19,183 nt of DNA, taken from NCBI GenBank assembly GCA_020635495.1, contig JACJZQ010000025.1:1-19183 (forward strand). Direction: 5' to 3'. Shown piece by piece: positions 8,548 to 15,720 of this stretch. Both the position numbers and the translations under genes were made by a program. Numbering within the stretch: position 1 is the first letter of the stretch; the number at the start of each line of letters is the position of its first letter. The notes under the pieces were generated by a model. That model made no database searches, was not told the DNA's origin, and worked only from the letters and a program-made list of their open reading frames with translations. The DNA is from Flavobacteriales bacterium (GTDB lineage: Bacteria > Bacteroidota > Bacteroidia > UBA10329).

Positions 8548-9627
8548 TTGTTTCGACAAATCGATGGAGACCTCAATACAAGTTTGTTTCATTTTTCGCG
8601 GGGTCAAGAGTTGTTAACAGAAGAGTTTCAGGTAATTAAGAATCTTCATGACACTTTTTCTGAATCGGGGACGCAGAATATTCTAATTACCGGTGTTGCA
8701 CTAGGCATTAATAAAGCAAAGGCGGAAAAAGCAATCTATAGGCTAAGCCAACTTGGCATCATTAAAGATTGGGTGATTGCGCCCGGTGGCTGGTTTGGAG
8801 GTGGAATATTTAATGTTGAATATTCAGAGTTTGATTCAGAATCGATTAGAAGGTCTTTACTTCAAACAATTAGAAAATATGACTCAGGATTCTCTTTTGC
8901 AGCAATTGAAACATTGCCGAAGTACGCCACTTACAAAAAAATCGTTAACGCACCAGAGGGTTATTCTGAGTTTGATAAGTACTTACTAATCCTTCTGCAA
9001 TGGTCTTATGACAATTTCGCTTACAATAGAAGACAATCGCTAAAGAGCATCTACGAGAATTGCGTTAAGTTGGTAGAAGACCCAAGCTATACCAAGGAAG
9101 ACTTCAAACGAACACTTGAGAATTACTTCAAATTCAATGAGTCAAGTTATGTTCTTCAGCATATTGCAGAAAATCCGAGAGACATCGAACGGTGGTTCGA
9201 GGTCTTTTACGAAAATGAAAAGTTGCTGACAGATGTGGAAGTTAAATCTCTACGAGACAACTTAAGCCGTTTCCTTGAAAGCTATATGTACAACCCTGGC
9301 CTTGATATGATAAGCGGCCTTGTACGCTTGTGGTTAGATGACTATGAAAATGTTGACGGTAAAAGCCGATTCGAAAGTTCTTTGGAAGAAATTCAACGAT
9401 TCGAGCAAAGCCAAATAGAATTCATACTGACGCATATATTGAAGTTAGGCAAGGAGTTTTCAACCAATAGCAAGAACGGTTTGGCCGAGTCACTGTACAA
9501 ATTCTTTAATGATGAATCGTTCCTGTATAAAATCCAATCGGCACTTGGAGACGATCATTCCTTAGATTTGATCGTGCGCCAAGCAACAGTAAAGGTCAAC
9601 ACCATTAAAAACCGGATTTATGGCTGA
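8548..9627 (+). CDS. C-terminal region of the RecQ-like fusion
   Basis: This is an undamaged 359-codon stretch downstream of the helicase core. It begins NLFRQIDGDLN and includes a possible winged-helix-like segment (ITGVALGINKAKAEKAIYRL...QLGIIKDW, about residues 50-75 of the fragment), as would follow a RecQ helicase core. The rest is mostly helical and I recognise no domain in it. The TTG at 8548 is not a true start; the frame is open and homologous-looking from about 8520. Its TGA overlaps the ATG of the next gene in ATGGCTGA, so the two products were made by coupled translation and probably work together. Confidence 0.6.
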   Translation: MFRQIDGDLNTSLFHFSRGQELLTEEFQVIKNLHDTFSESGTQNILITGVALGINKAKAEKAIYRLSQLGIIKDWVIAPGGWFGGGIFNVEYSEFDSESIRRSLLQTIRKYDSGFSFAAIETLPKYATYKKIVNAPEGYSEFDKYLLILLQWSYDNFAYNRRQSLKSIYENCVKLVEDPSYTKEDFKRTLENYFKFNESSYVLQHIAENPRDIERWFEVFYENEKLLTDVEVKSLRDNLSRFLESYMYNPGLDMISGLVRLWLDDYENVDGKSRFESSLEEIQRFEQSQIEFILTHILKLGKEFSTNSKNGLAESLYKFFNDESFLYKIQSALGDDHSLDLIVRQATVKVNTIKNRIYG

Positions 9628-10138
9628 ATCAAATAGAGCACACATCGATCAATTGAATCAGGCAATTGAGGAGCTTGAAAAACAGTCGGTCGAGTTAAGG
9701 GATTTGAATTCTGCTTATTCTGAAATTGCGAGCCTTAAGAATGAGATTCGGAATAGTCTGGAATTATTGCAGGAAAACAACGCTGGATTGTCAAATATTT
9801 CCGCTGCGATTGACACTACACTGGAAGGTTTTCAGAAGAAGGTGGACGAGATGTATAAGGACAACAAGGCTTTTCAGAAAGAACTTGATGCATCAATTGC
9901 AACCCGCATGGACAAGCACAAGTCTGATATTCAGATTGAAATTAGGAATGAAGGGGCTCAAATTCAACGAGCACTGGAAACTACATTGAACTCCAATTTC
10001 AATCAATTGGATTCCAGAATGAAGGATGCTTTTGAACAACAGGCGAAGCAGTTCAATATCCTGAAAGTTCTACTTGCTGTACTAATGGTTCTTACGACAG
10101 GGGCTGTAGTGGGTTTGGTACTGCTGAATATAAAGTGA
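9620..10138 (+). CDS. Coiled-coil protein with C-terminal membrane anchor
   Basis: This 172-residue protein is almost wholly helical: charged, heptad-rich coiled coil over about residues 5-145, then one hydrophobic segment at about 147-169 (ILKVLLAVLMVLTTGAVVGL) and a short tail. There is no signal peptide, so it is a tail-anchored inner-membrane protein with a cytoplasmic coiled coil, or the reverse orientation. I recognise no enzymatic domain. It starts inside the end of the RecQ-like gene (8-bp overlap) and shares its AT-rich composition, which marks it as that gene's partner. It is intact although its partner is frameshifted. It converges on the gene at 10154 with a 15-bp gap. The function is unknown; a membrane-tethering or sensor role is inference. 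Confidence 0.8.
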   Translation: MAESNRAHIDQLNQAIEELEKQSVELRDLNSAYSEIASLKNEIRNSLELLQENNAGLSNISAAIDTTLEGFQKKVDEMYKDNKAFQKELDASIATRMDKHKSDIQIEIRNEGAQIQRALETTLNSNFNQLDSRMKDAFEQQAKQFNILKVLLAVLMVLTTGAVVGLVLLNIK

Positions 10139-10153
10139 GATTGGTTTCCGAAA

Positions 10154-11155
10154 TCAATTCTCTAGCATCTTATCCAACACCCCAATCAAATTCTCTTCCT
10201 CATCAAACTCAGTAAATAGCGCGTGCCAAATAGCAGGGTTTAAGCAAATGTTGCCCGCTCCCCAAATCTCAATAAAGCGGGCAAGCAAGGGCAAGGTCCA
10301 TGTGGTGGTCTTGCTGAAAAGGATGTCGTGGTACTCTCCCAGTTTTTCATGAAAGGCGTCAAACAATTCGGTACTCCACGCAACGCCTTCATTACTGCCA
10401 ACACCATTCAATGATACCCCAACCCAACCATCTTCTTCTACTGTTTCTTCGCCTTTCCAAATGAGGCGGTCTTGGTAGCGTTGCATAAAACTGAGCGTCC
10501 ATGGCATGGTGGGGTTGTTGCTCAGTCTTTCCCAATTCCATAGGTCTTCGTAGGTGGCTATCAGCTCCTCGGTCCAGTACATGCGTTTTTCACCACTGAA
10601 CTCGTTCCAATCTATTTCAGGTATGGCCAGTTCTGGATGATGGATCAAAAAATCGTGGTAATCCTTGTGCGTTTCTTCCAGTTCATCCCGCGTGGGTATT
10701 CGGTACATCCGCAGCACAAAAGGGTCGTTAGGGTCAAGGTCAAGATCATCAAATGTCATGGGGTTGGGCTTAAACCCATCGTATTGCATCAGTCGGTCGA
10801 GGTAATACGCTCTGCATTCACCTTTCAACATATCGTTTGCAGCCATGTTATACCAATCCCATAAATGCTCATAGCGCTTTACAAAATCAATAGAATCCCA
10901 AGGCAAAGAACGGTTTAGCGAAAAACAGTCGGGTCCGTACAGGTCATCTTCAGGAAACAACAGATCAACAAACTCATCCACCATATCCGTATTCCACGGA
11001 ATACCTTCATTACCGGTGATCAGATTCCAAGTGAGAATGCCGCGATACTTCCTTAATTGTTCATGCGTGAATGATCTCCGCAACGACATATGATCGAGTA
11101 CAACTTTGGGGTATTTAAGTAGAAACTGGCGTTTTTCTTCGAAGGAACTTTGCAT
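10154..11155 (-). CDS. Protein with W/PW-type repeats, function unknown
   Basis: The product contains several diverged repeats of a W-x-x-L-S-x-N-x-x-x-PW-T/S-x-E/D-hydrophobic type, for example ITGNEGIPWNTDMVDEF, NRSLPWDSIDFVKRYEHLW, WERLSNNPTMPWTLSFM, SNEGVAWSTELFDAF and TTTWTLPLLARF. Repeats of this look, often followed by W-D-W, occur in uncharacterised Bacteroidota proteins. There is no signal peptide or membrane segment, so it is probably cytoplasmic. The ATG at 11155 (MQSSFEEKRQ) is preferred; the frame is open to an upstream ATG at 11215, which would add 20 poorly supported residues reaching towards the tandem repeat. I cannot assign a reaction. It may be unrelated to the helicase module that converges on it. 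Confidence 0.75.
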   Translation of the reverse strand: MQSSFEEKRQFLLKYPKVVLDHMSLRRSFTHEQLRKYRGILTWNLITGNEGIPWNTDMVDEFVDLLFPEDDLYGPDCFSLNRSLPWDSIDFVKRYEHLWDWYNMAANDMLKGECRAYYLDRLMQYDGFKPNPMTFDDLDLDPNDPFVLRMYRIPTRDELEETHKDYHDFLIHHPELAIPEIDWNEFSGEKRMYWTEELIATYEDLWNWERLSNNPTMPWTLSFMQRYQDRLIWKGEETVEEDGWVGVSLNGVGSNEGVAWSTELFDAFHEKLGEYHDILFSKTTTWTLPLLARFIEIWGAGNICLNPAIWHALFTEFDEEENLIGVLDKMLEN

Positions 11156-11255
11156 GGCAGTATTGGTTGGAGAAAGGTATGCATCAATTCCGCTTTGCCG
11201 GGTTAGTCTGTTCAACGAACTGTGTCAACCCTATCAAACGAACTCAAATTTTCTC

Positions 11256-11444
11256 CTGCCAAACCCAATGCGATAGCTTTCGCACCCAAACGCCCTGCTG
11301 CCAGATCCAGCCGCTCAACTGCCAAGCACAGGCACCTAACTGCCAACCCCAAGTGCCTACCTGCATTACCCAAGGGCGGTTCTGCCAAGCCCAGCCCACC
11401 TGCTGCCAAGTCCAACAAGGGTTCTGCCAAGGCAGATCACTTAC
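11256..11444. repeat. Nine tandem 21-bp units (CTGCCAA...)
   Basis: Nine consecutive 21-bp units start at 11256, 11277, 11298, 11319, 11340, 11361, 11382, 11403 and 11424, most beginning CTGCCAA and carrying CCA at the centre. Because the period is seven codons, frames on both strands stay open: one forward frame reads CQAQ-type heptads and the reverse reads LGLA-type heptads. I see no start, signal peptide or conserved protein, so I treat the array as non-coding. It fills the 5' region between two divergent genes; the rest of that gap (11445-11628) holds TCTCA-rich sequence and no gene. Confidence 0.85.
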
Positions 11445-11511
11445 AAGACACCCACAAAATCCTAGGAATTCACAATCAGAGTAAACAAACTACCAAAACT
11501 CCTCCCCAAAT

Positions 11512-11622
11512 GACAATCTATTATCTGGCGTCTGATGTCTAATATCTGAAATCTCAAATCTCACATCTCAACACATTCATCTCAATTCACATACCGCGAT
11601 AGTCAAGTCTCATATCTAACTT
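11512..11622. repeat. Degenerate ATCTCA/GTCTAATATCT-type repeat tract upstream of prmC
   Basis: The stretch is built from short words such as GTCTAATATCTGAAATCTCA, AATCTCACATCTCA and GTCTCATATCTAAC. They are imperfect direct repeats of about ten bases. The same words occur inside prmC at about 12163-12189. The prmC promoter must lie in or next to this tract. Confidence 0.5.
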
Positions 11623-11628
11623 GCGGCC

Positions 11629-12495
11629 ATGCTTCTACCCAGAGAAAACACCCTCCGTTCCCTACGCGATCTGTACCGCGATATACTCGGTTCCATGTAC
11701 GAAGTGGAGGAAATAGACGCGCTGTGGAAGTATTCGTTGGAAGACAAGCTCAACATCAAAGTAGAGCAGACCAAATTGGAGCAGCCCATACTTACGGAGA
11801 GTAACCTCAATACCATCATTCCTGTGTTGGAACGCTTGGCAACAGGAGAGCCGTATCAGTACATCATCGGTCAAGTAGAATTCTACGGCTGCCAACTGAA
11901 AGTGGATAAACGTGTGCTCATACCACGCCCCGAAACAGAAGAACTCTGCGAGCTGGTGCTGCGCGAGAATGATACCAGCAAACCCCTCAATGTCATCGAC
12001 CTCGGAACAGGCAGCGGTTGCATTCCTATTGCCCTCAAAAGCAAAGCTCCATCTTGGAACGTAAGCGCGGTGGACGTGAGCGAAGAAGCCCTTTCCCTCG
12101 CCACCGAGAACGCCACCCGCAACAACCTCAAGATCACCTTCCATCAACTCGACCTTCTTGCTCCTTATCTCTCATCTCTTGTCTCTTATAACTTAATAAT
12201 AAGTAACCCGCCATACATCGCCCAAAAGGAGGCTGCGGAAATACACGAGAACGTATTGGTTCATGAGCCTCATCTGGCACTTTTCATAGCCGATGAAGAC
12301 CCACTTTTATTCTATCGGAAGATGTTGGACTTAGGTCAGCAATCGTTGGAAAAAGGCGGCAAATGCTACTTCGAGATCAATGAGAAATATGGTCCCGAAC
12401 TGGCCGAACTGATGGCACAGAAAGGTTATTCCGATATTCGGATAATCAAAGACCTGAGTGGCAAAGACCGTTTTGCATACTGTGTTTGGAGGTAA
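11629..12495 (+). CDS. prmC: Peptide chain release factor N5-glutamine methyltransferase PrmC
   Basis: This 288-residue cytoplasmic enzyme of the HemK/PrmC family uses SAM to methylate the glutamine of the GGQ motif in release factors, aiding translation termination. The N-terminal helical domain runs to about residue 85 (GEPYQYIIGQVEFYG). Then come LIPRPETEEL (97-106), SAM motif I VIDLGTGSGCI (122-132), an acidic residue in AVDVSEEAL, and the signature NPPY (193-196, SNPPYIA), followed by a family-like C-terminus. One oddity: residues 178-187 (APYLSSLVSY), just before the NPPY strand, are encoded by TCTCATCTCTTGTCTCTTATA-like DNA matching the intergenic repeat upstream of the gene. The start ATG at 11629 follows that repeat tract. 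The family call is firm. Confidence 0.93.
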   Translation: MLLPRENTLRSLRDLYRDILGSMYEVEEIDALWKYSLEDKLNIKVEQTKLEQPILTESNLNTIIPVLERLATGEPYQYIIGQVEFYGCQLKVDKRVLIPRPETEELCELVLRENDTSKPLNVIDLGTGSGCIPIALKSKAPSWNVSAVDVSEEALSLATENATRNNLKITFHQLDLLAPYLSSLVSYNLIISNPPYIAQKEAAEIHENVLVHEPHLALFIADEDPLLFYRKMLDLGQQSLEKGGKCYFEINEKYGPELAELMAQKGYSDIRIIKDLSGKDRFAYCVWR

Positions 12496-12511
12496 AAGGA
12501 AAAAGGGTGAA

Positions 12512-13573
12512 ATGAAAAACGTGCGGGTGGGTCATCCTGAGTGCCACGCTGCAGGCGTGGTGTATCGAAGGATGTGCGCGGGCTTCAGGAAATTGACCAC
12601 TCCGACCTTTCAGGACACCCCTCCTTGCAAGGAGGGGAGCTGCACTTCGACCCAAGGTTTGATCAACGTGCAAACTCTCCCCTTTGAAAGGGGGAGTACC
12701 GCGCAGCGGGGAGGGGGTCTGTTTCTATTTCTCCTTTTTCTTTTCCCCATTTTCACCTTCTCCCAGGTTGGCGTTCCCACGTATCCAACACAGGAAGAGA
12801 TCGATAGCCTCAACGCTCCCGTTGCGGAAGTTGATACGCCCGTCATCGAACCACTTACCATCGAAATAGTGGAAGCAGAACTGGCGTATCTCAAAGCCAA
12901 ATACCGTAAGGATTACAAACCGCTCATTGGTATGGACAACCATTACACCGCTTTCTATGGGCAGAGCACCAACTTTTGGGGTGCCAAGCTTGGGTTGGAG
13001 TTCATGGAGCGTTACCGCATGGGTTTCGGGGCGTATTACATGCCCAAGAAGGTGGCCATGGCGCCTGTGTTGCAGGAAGGAGCTACGGATACGCTTTACC
13101 AAAAGTTCAGAATGCACTATTACACCACCTTTTTCGAGTGGATCTTCATCCGGAATTTCCGTTGGGAACTGGCTTTGCCTATCTCAGCAGGTTATGGTCG
13201 GGCGGAAGTGGAGCAATGGATCCCTGGCCGTAACGAGAACATCATGGGGCGTTGGGTAAAGGGTAAGGACGTAGAGGAATTCGTGGCCACCTTCCATGTG
13301 CAAGCGCATTACAAGATCTTCAGCTGGGTGGGCATTGGGCTTGGCTTCGGCTGGAGGCAGATCATCAGTGCCAACCAACAGATACAGCGCGATTTCAGCG
13401 GAGGCATTCTCAGCTACAAGATCAAGTTGTTTCCGCATCATTTGTACCGCGCACTTTTCCACAAGGAGAAAATTCTCGAAGAAAAAGGCGATTATCGTTG
13501 GAAGAAATACATGAACAAGAATTTGAAGCGCCTGAAGCGCGAAGAAGCACGGAGGTTAAGGGAAATGAAGTGA
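12512..13573 (+). CDS. Probable outer-membrane/envelope protein, N-terminus invaded by repeats
   Basis: The conserved-looking protein begins with a signal-peptide core LFLFLLFLFPIFTFSQ (from 12719) and continues VGVPTYPTQEEIDSL. It has alternating aromatic strands (FGAYYM, HYYTTFFEWIF, HVQAHYKIFSWVGIGLGFGW) like an outer-membrane beta-barrel, and ends in a basic tail (KRLKREEARRLREMK). I recognise no named family. Upstream, ATGAAAAAC at 12512 would normally run straight into the hydrophobic core, but 198 bp (12521-12718, exactly 66 codons) of repeat elements intervene without a stop. Candidate starts are ATG 12512, ATG 12572, or GTG 12668, which would give a short basic n-region made from repeat sequence. 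It follows prmC by 16 bp and could be cotranscribed with it. Confidence 0.65.
   Translation: MKNVRVGHPECHAAGVVYRRMCAGFRKLTTPTFQDTPPCKEGSCTSTQGLINVQTLPFERGSTAQRGGGLFLFLLFLFPIFTFSQVGVPTYPTQEEIDSLNAPVAEVDTPVIEPLTIEIVEAELAYLKAKYRKDYKPLIGMDNHYTAFYGQSTNFWGAKLGLEFMERYRMGFGAYYMPKKVAMAPVLQEGATDTLYQKFRMHYYTTFFEWIFIRNFRWELALPISAGYGRAEVEQWIPGRNENIMGRWVKGKDVEEFVATFHVQAHYKIFSWVGIGLGFGWRQIISANQQIQRDFSGGILSYKIKLFPHHLYRALFHKEKILEEKGDYRWKKYMNKNLKRLKREEARRLREMK
12531..12578. repeat. GTCATCCTGAGTG...TATCGAAGGATG element with hairpin
   Basis: The element begins GTCATCCTGAGTG and ends TATCGAAGGATG, as in repeats common in Bacteroidota. Its centre CCACGC-TGCAG-GCGTGG (12544-12560) is a perfect six-base-pair stem. 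It lies inside the reading frame of the envelope-protein gene. Confidence 0.65.
12618..12718. repeat. Double-palindrome repeat element (CCCCTCC/GGAGGGG and CTCCCCTTT/GAAAGGGGGAG)
   Basis: A perfect 20-bp palindrome centred on TTGCAA lies at 12618-12637. A second near-perfect one at 12677-12696 centres on TTTGAAA and is followed by GTACCGCGCAGCGGGGAGGGGGT. The latter half resembles the element at 13645-13682. It directly abuts the signal-peptide core of the envelope-protein gene. Confidence 0.7.
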
Positions 13574-13644
13574 TGAGGCGATGAAGAAATGGAGAGATAA
13601 AGAGATAAAGTTGACATGTTTGGTGACGTTTGAAGTAGCACCTT

Positions 13645-13682
13645 CCCCCTTCAAAAGGGGGTGCCGAGGAACGAGGCGGGGG
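13645..13682. repeat. CCCCCTTCAAAAGGGGG repeat element
   Basis: CCCCC-TTCAAAA-GGGGG (13645-13661) is a hairpin followed by GTGCCGAGGAACGAGGCGGGGG. It is a diverged relative of the element at 12677-12718, so two related elements bracket the envelope-protein gene. It lies about 30 bases upstream of the ligA start. Confidence 0.6.
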
Positions 13683-13710
13683 ATTTAATTGAAAGAAGCA
13701 TCAGTTTCAG

Positions 13711-15720
13711 ATGAACAGAGAAGAAGCTAAAGTCCGTATCGAAGTATTGAGCCAAGAGCTCGAGATGCACAATTACAAGTATTACGTGCTCAGCGAGCCG
13801 TCCATTTCCGATTTCGAGTTCGATAAGAAGTTGGAAGAATTGATAGCGCTGGAAACCGAGTTTCCTGAGTTTTTGAGTTCGGAAAGTCCAAGCCAGCGAG
13901 TGGGAGGTACCGTTACCAAGGATTTCCCAACCGTAAAGCACAAGTACCCGATGATGTCGCTGAGCAACAGCTACAGCAAAGAGGAGATGGAGGAGTTCAT
14001 GGCGCGCATTACCAAGGCATTGGAGCGTGAGGTGGAATATGTCTGTGAACTTAAATTCGATGGTGTGGCCATTGGCATCCGTTATGTGGATGGCAAGATG
14101 ACGCAGGCCATTACGCGAGGTGATGGCGTGCAGGGAGACGAGATCACGGCCAACATCCGAACCATCCGCAGTTTGCCGTTACAGGCAAAAGGAAGTGGTT
14201 ATCCGAATGAGTTTGAGGTGCGTGGTGAAGTGTATTTCCCACGTGACAATTTTGACCGATTGAACCGTGAACGCGAAGAGATAGGTGAACCGTTGTATGC
14301 CAACCCTCGGAATACGGCCTCTGGCACGCTTAAATCGCAGGACAGTGCGGTGGTGGCTGCCCGTGGGTTGGATTGCTTCTTATATGCTGGTCTGGCTGAC
14401 GAGCGCATTGCAGATACACACTACGATAGCCTGATGAAGCTGAAGGAGTGGGGTTTCAAGGTTTCGGAACATATGCGTTTGTGCAAGAGTGCTGATGAGG
14501 TGTTCGCGTATTTGGAAAAGTGGGACACCGAGCGTTTCAACCTCGGTTTTGAGATTGATGGCGTGGTCATCAAGGTCAACAGTTTGGATGATCAGGATGA
14601 GTTGGGTTTTACCGCCAAATCGCCACGCTGGGCTATTGCCTACAAGTTTGCCGCAGAACAGGCCGTTACGCGGTTGAATGAGGTTACTTACCAAGTTGGA
14701 AGAACAGGCGCCATTACGCCTGTAGCGAACTTAGAACCTGTGCTATTAGCTGGAACAACCGTTAAGCGCGCCTCGCTCCACAATGCCGACCAAATTGCCA
14801 AACTCGACCTGCATATCGGTGATATGGTTCAGGTGGAGAAAGGAGGGGAGATCATTCCAAAAATTGTAGGAGTTGACCTGAACCAACGCCAAGCTGATTT
14901 TCCTGTGGTAGAGTTCATTCACAACTGTCCAGAATGCGGAACAGAATTGGAGCGCAAAGAGGGAGAAGCACAGCATTTCTGTCCGAATGAGTTGGGTTGC
15001 CCGCCTCAGATAAAAGGCAAAATGGAGCATTTCATTGGTCGCAAGGCCATGAATGTGGACGGGTTGGGTGCAGAAACCGTACAGCAGTTTTATGATGCCG
15101 GTTTGGTCGAGAACGTGGCTGACCTATATGAACTCACTTATGAACAAGTCGTGGCGCTGGATCGAATGGCCGATAAAAGTGCCACCAACCTTTTAGCTGG
15201 ATTGGAAGCCTCCAAACAAGTTCCGTTTCCGCGTGTATTGTTCGCAATTGGCATTCGCTACGTAGGAGAAACGGTTGCTAAGAAACTTGCCAAGCACTTC
15301 AAGAACATTGATGCGTTGATGGCAGCCTCGCAGGAAGAGTTGGTTGCGGTGGATGAGATCGGTGATAGAATTGCGGAAAGTGTGCTTCATTTCTTTGCGG
15401 ACGAACGCAATCGTACCATCATTCAACGATTGAAAGACCACGGATTGCAATTCGAAATGGAAGAAACCGAAGGGCCTGTTTCCAATGCATTGCAAGGGAA
15501 AACGTTTGTGGTTTCTGGTGTGTTTTCTCAGTTCAGTAGAGATGAAATCAAGGCAGAAATTGAACGCCATGGTGGCAAGAATGTCAGTTCCATCTCTAAG
15601 AACACCGATTACGTGCTGGCTGGTGATAAAATGGGCCCATCCAAACTCAAAAAGGCCGAAGACCTTGGTATTCCAATTATCTCTGAGGAGGATTTTGTGG
15701 AGATGATAAATGTATCTTAA
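13711..15720 (+). CDS. ligA: NAD-dependent DNA ligase LigA
   Basis: This 669-residue replication and repair enzyme seals nicks using NAD. Domain Ia is at the N-terminus (HNYKYYVLSEPSISDFEFD). The adenylation domain has catalytic K115 in CELKFDGVA, then GDGVQGDEIT and EIDGVVIKVN. An OB fold includes GRTGAITPVANLEPV. The zinc finger uses C406, C409, C424 and C430. Helix-hairpin-helix repeats follow to about residue 560, and a BRCT domain spans about 590-669 (KTFVVSGVF). All key residues are present and the length is normal. Its TAA shares bases with the stop of the convergent gene at 15717 (TTAA). A diverged second copy of its last 24 codons lies at 17441-17515, so the 3' end was probably replaced or displaced. 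Confidence 0.95.
   Translation: MNREEAKVRIEVLSQELEMHNYKYYVLSEPSISDFEFDKKLEELIALETEFPEFLSSESPSQRVGGTVTKDFPTVKHKYPMMSLSNSYSKEEMEEFMARITKALEREVEYVCELKFDGVAIGIRYVDGKMTQAITRGDGVQGDEITANIRTIRSLPLQAKGSGYPNEFEVRGEVYFPRDNFDRLNREREEIGEPLYANPRNTASGTLKSQDSAVVAARGLDCFLYAGLADERIADTHYDSLMKLKEWGFKVSEHMRLCKSADEVFAYLEKWDTERFNLGFEIDGVVIKVNSLDDQDELGFTAKSPRWAIAYKFAAEQAVTRLNEVTYQVGRTGAITPVANLEPVLLAGTTVKRASLHNADQIAKLDLHIGDMVQVEKGGEIIPKIVGVDLNQRQADFPVVEFIHNCPECGTELERKEGEAQHFCPNELGCPPQIKGKMEHFIGRKAMNVDGLGAETVQQFYDAGLVENVADLYELTYEQVVALDRMADKSATNLLAGLEASKQVPFPRVLFAIGIRYVGETVAKKLAKHFKNIDALMAASQEELVAVDEIGDRIAESVLHFFADERNRTIIQRLKDHGLQFEMEETEGPVSNALQGKTFVVSGVFSQFSRDEIKAEIERHGGKNVSSISKNTDYVLAGDKMGPSKLKKAEDLGIPIISEEDFVEMINVS

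Larger units (their letters stand above)
6088..9627 (+). pseudogene. Frameshifted nuclease-RecQ-like helicase fusion
   Basis: One long gene of about 1180 codons can be followed across all three forward frames. In order it shows an N-terminal PD-(D/E)XK/DUF559-like nuclease (6088-6860), a linker, the helicase entry FNEGQLPII (7358 on), Walker A GLLPTGSGKS (about 7415-7445), DEVHCLSEW (around 7732-7758), HDFR (7763), FIALTATAS (about 7826-7855), ATKAFGMG and QEGGRAGRD (8278-8391), and a C-terminal region to 9627. This motif set is that of RecQ-family superfamily 2 helicases. I count about eleven single-base frame changes between about 6860 and 8515, near 6860, 6893, 7025, 7147, 7350, 7610, 7760, 7857, 7908, 8035 and 8510. 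Both ends are open and undamaged. The protein sequence stays good on each side of every shift, so the damage is very recent or is a sequencing/assembly artefact. Confidence 0.8.

Noticed and set aside
6088..10138. Assignment to a named defence system such as Zorya, Hachiman or Mokosh
   Set aside because: The partner protein lacks MotA-like or other diagnostic domains and the helicase layout does not clearly match; naming it would be a guess.
11256..11444. CRISPR array
   Set aside because: The units are contiguous 21-bp repeats without unique spacers, and no cas genes are present.
11222..11542. Open frame of 106 codons across the 21-bp array (and parallel frames at 11167 plus strand and 11212-11430 minus strand)
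   Set aside because: Openness follows from the 21-bp period; there is no credible start, signal or conserved flank.
11662..12147. 161-codon open frame antisense to prmC
   Set aside because: It lies opposite conserved PrmC motifs and shows no domain.
12458..12511. Start of the envelope-protein gene at ATG 12458
   Set aside because: It lies inside the end of prmC in another frame and adds residues with no signal-peptide character.
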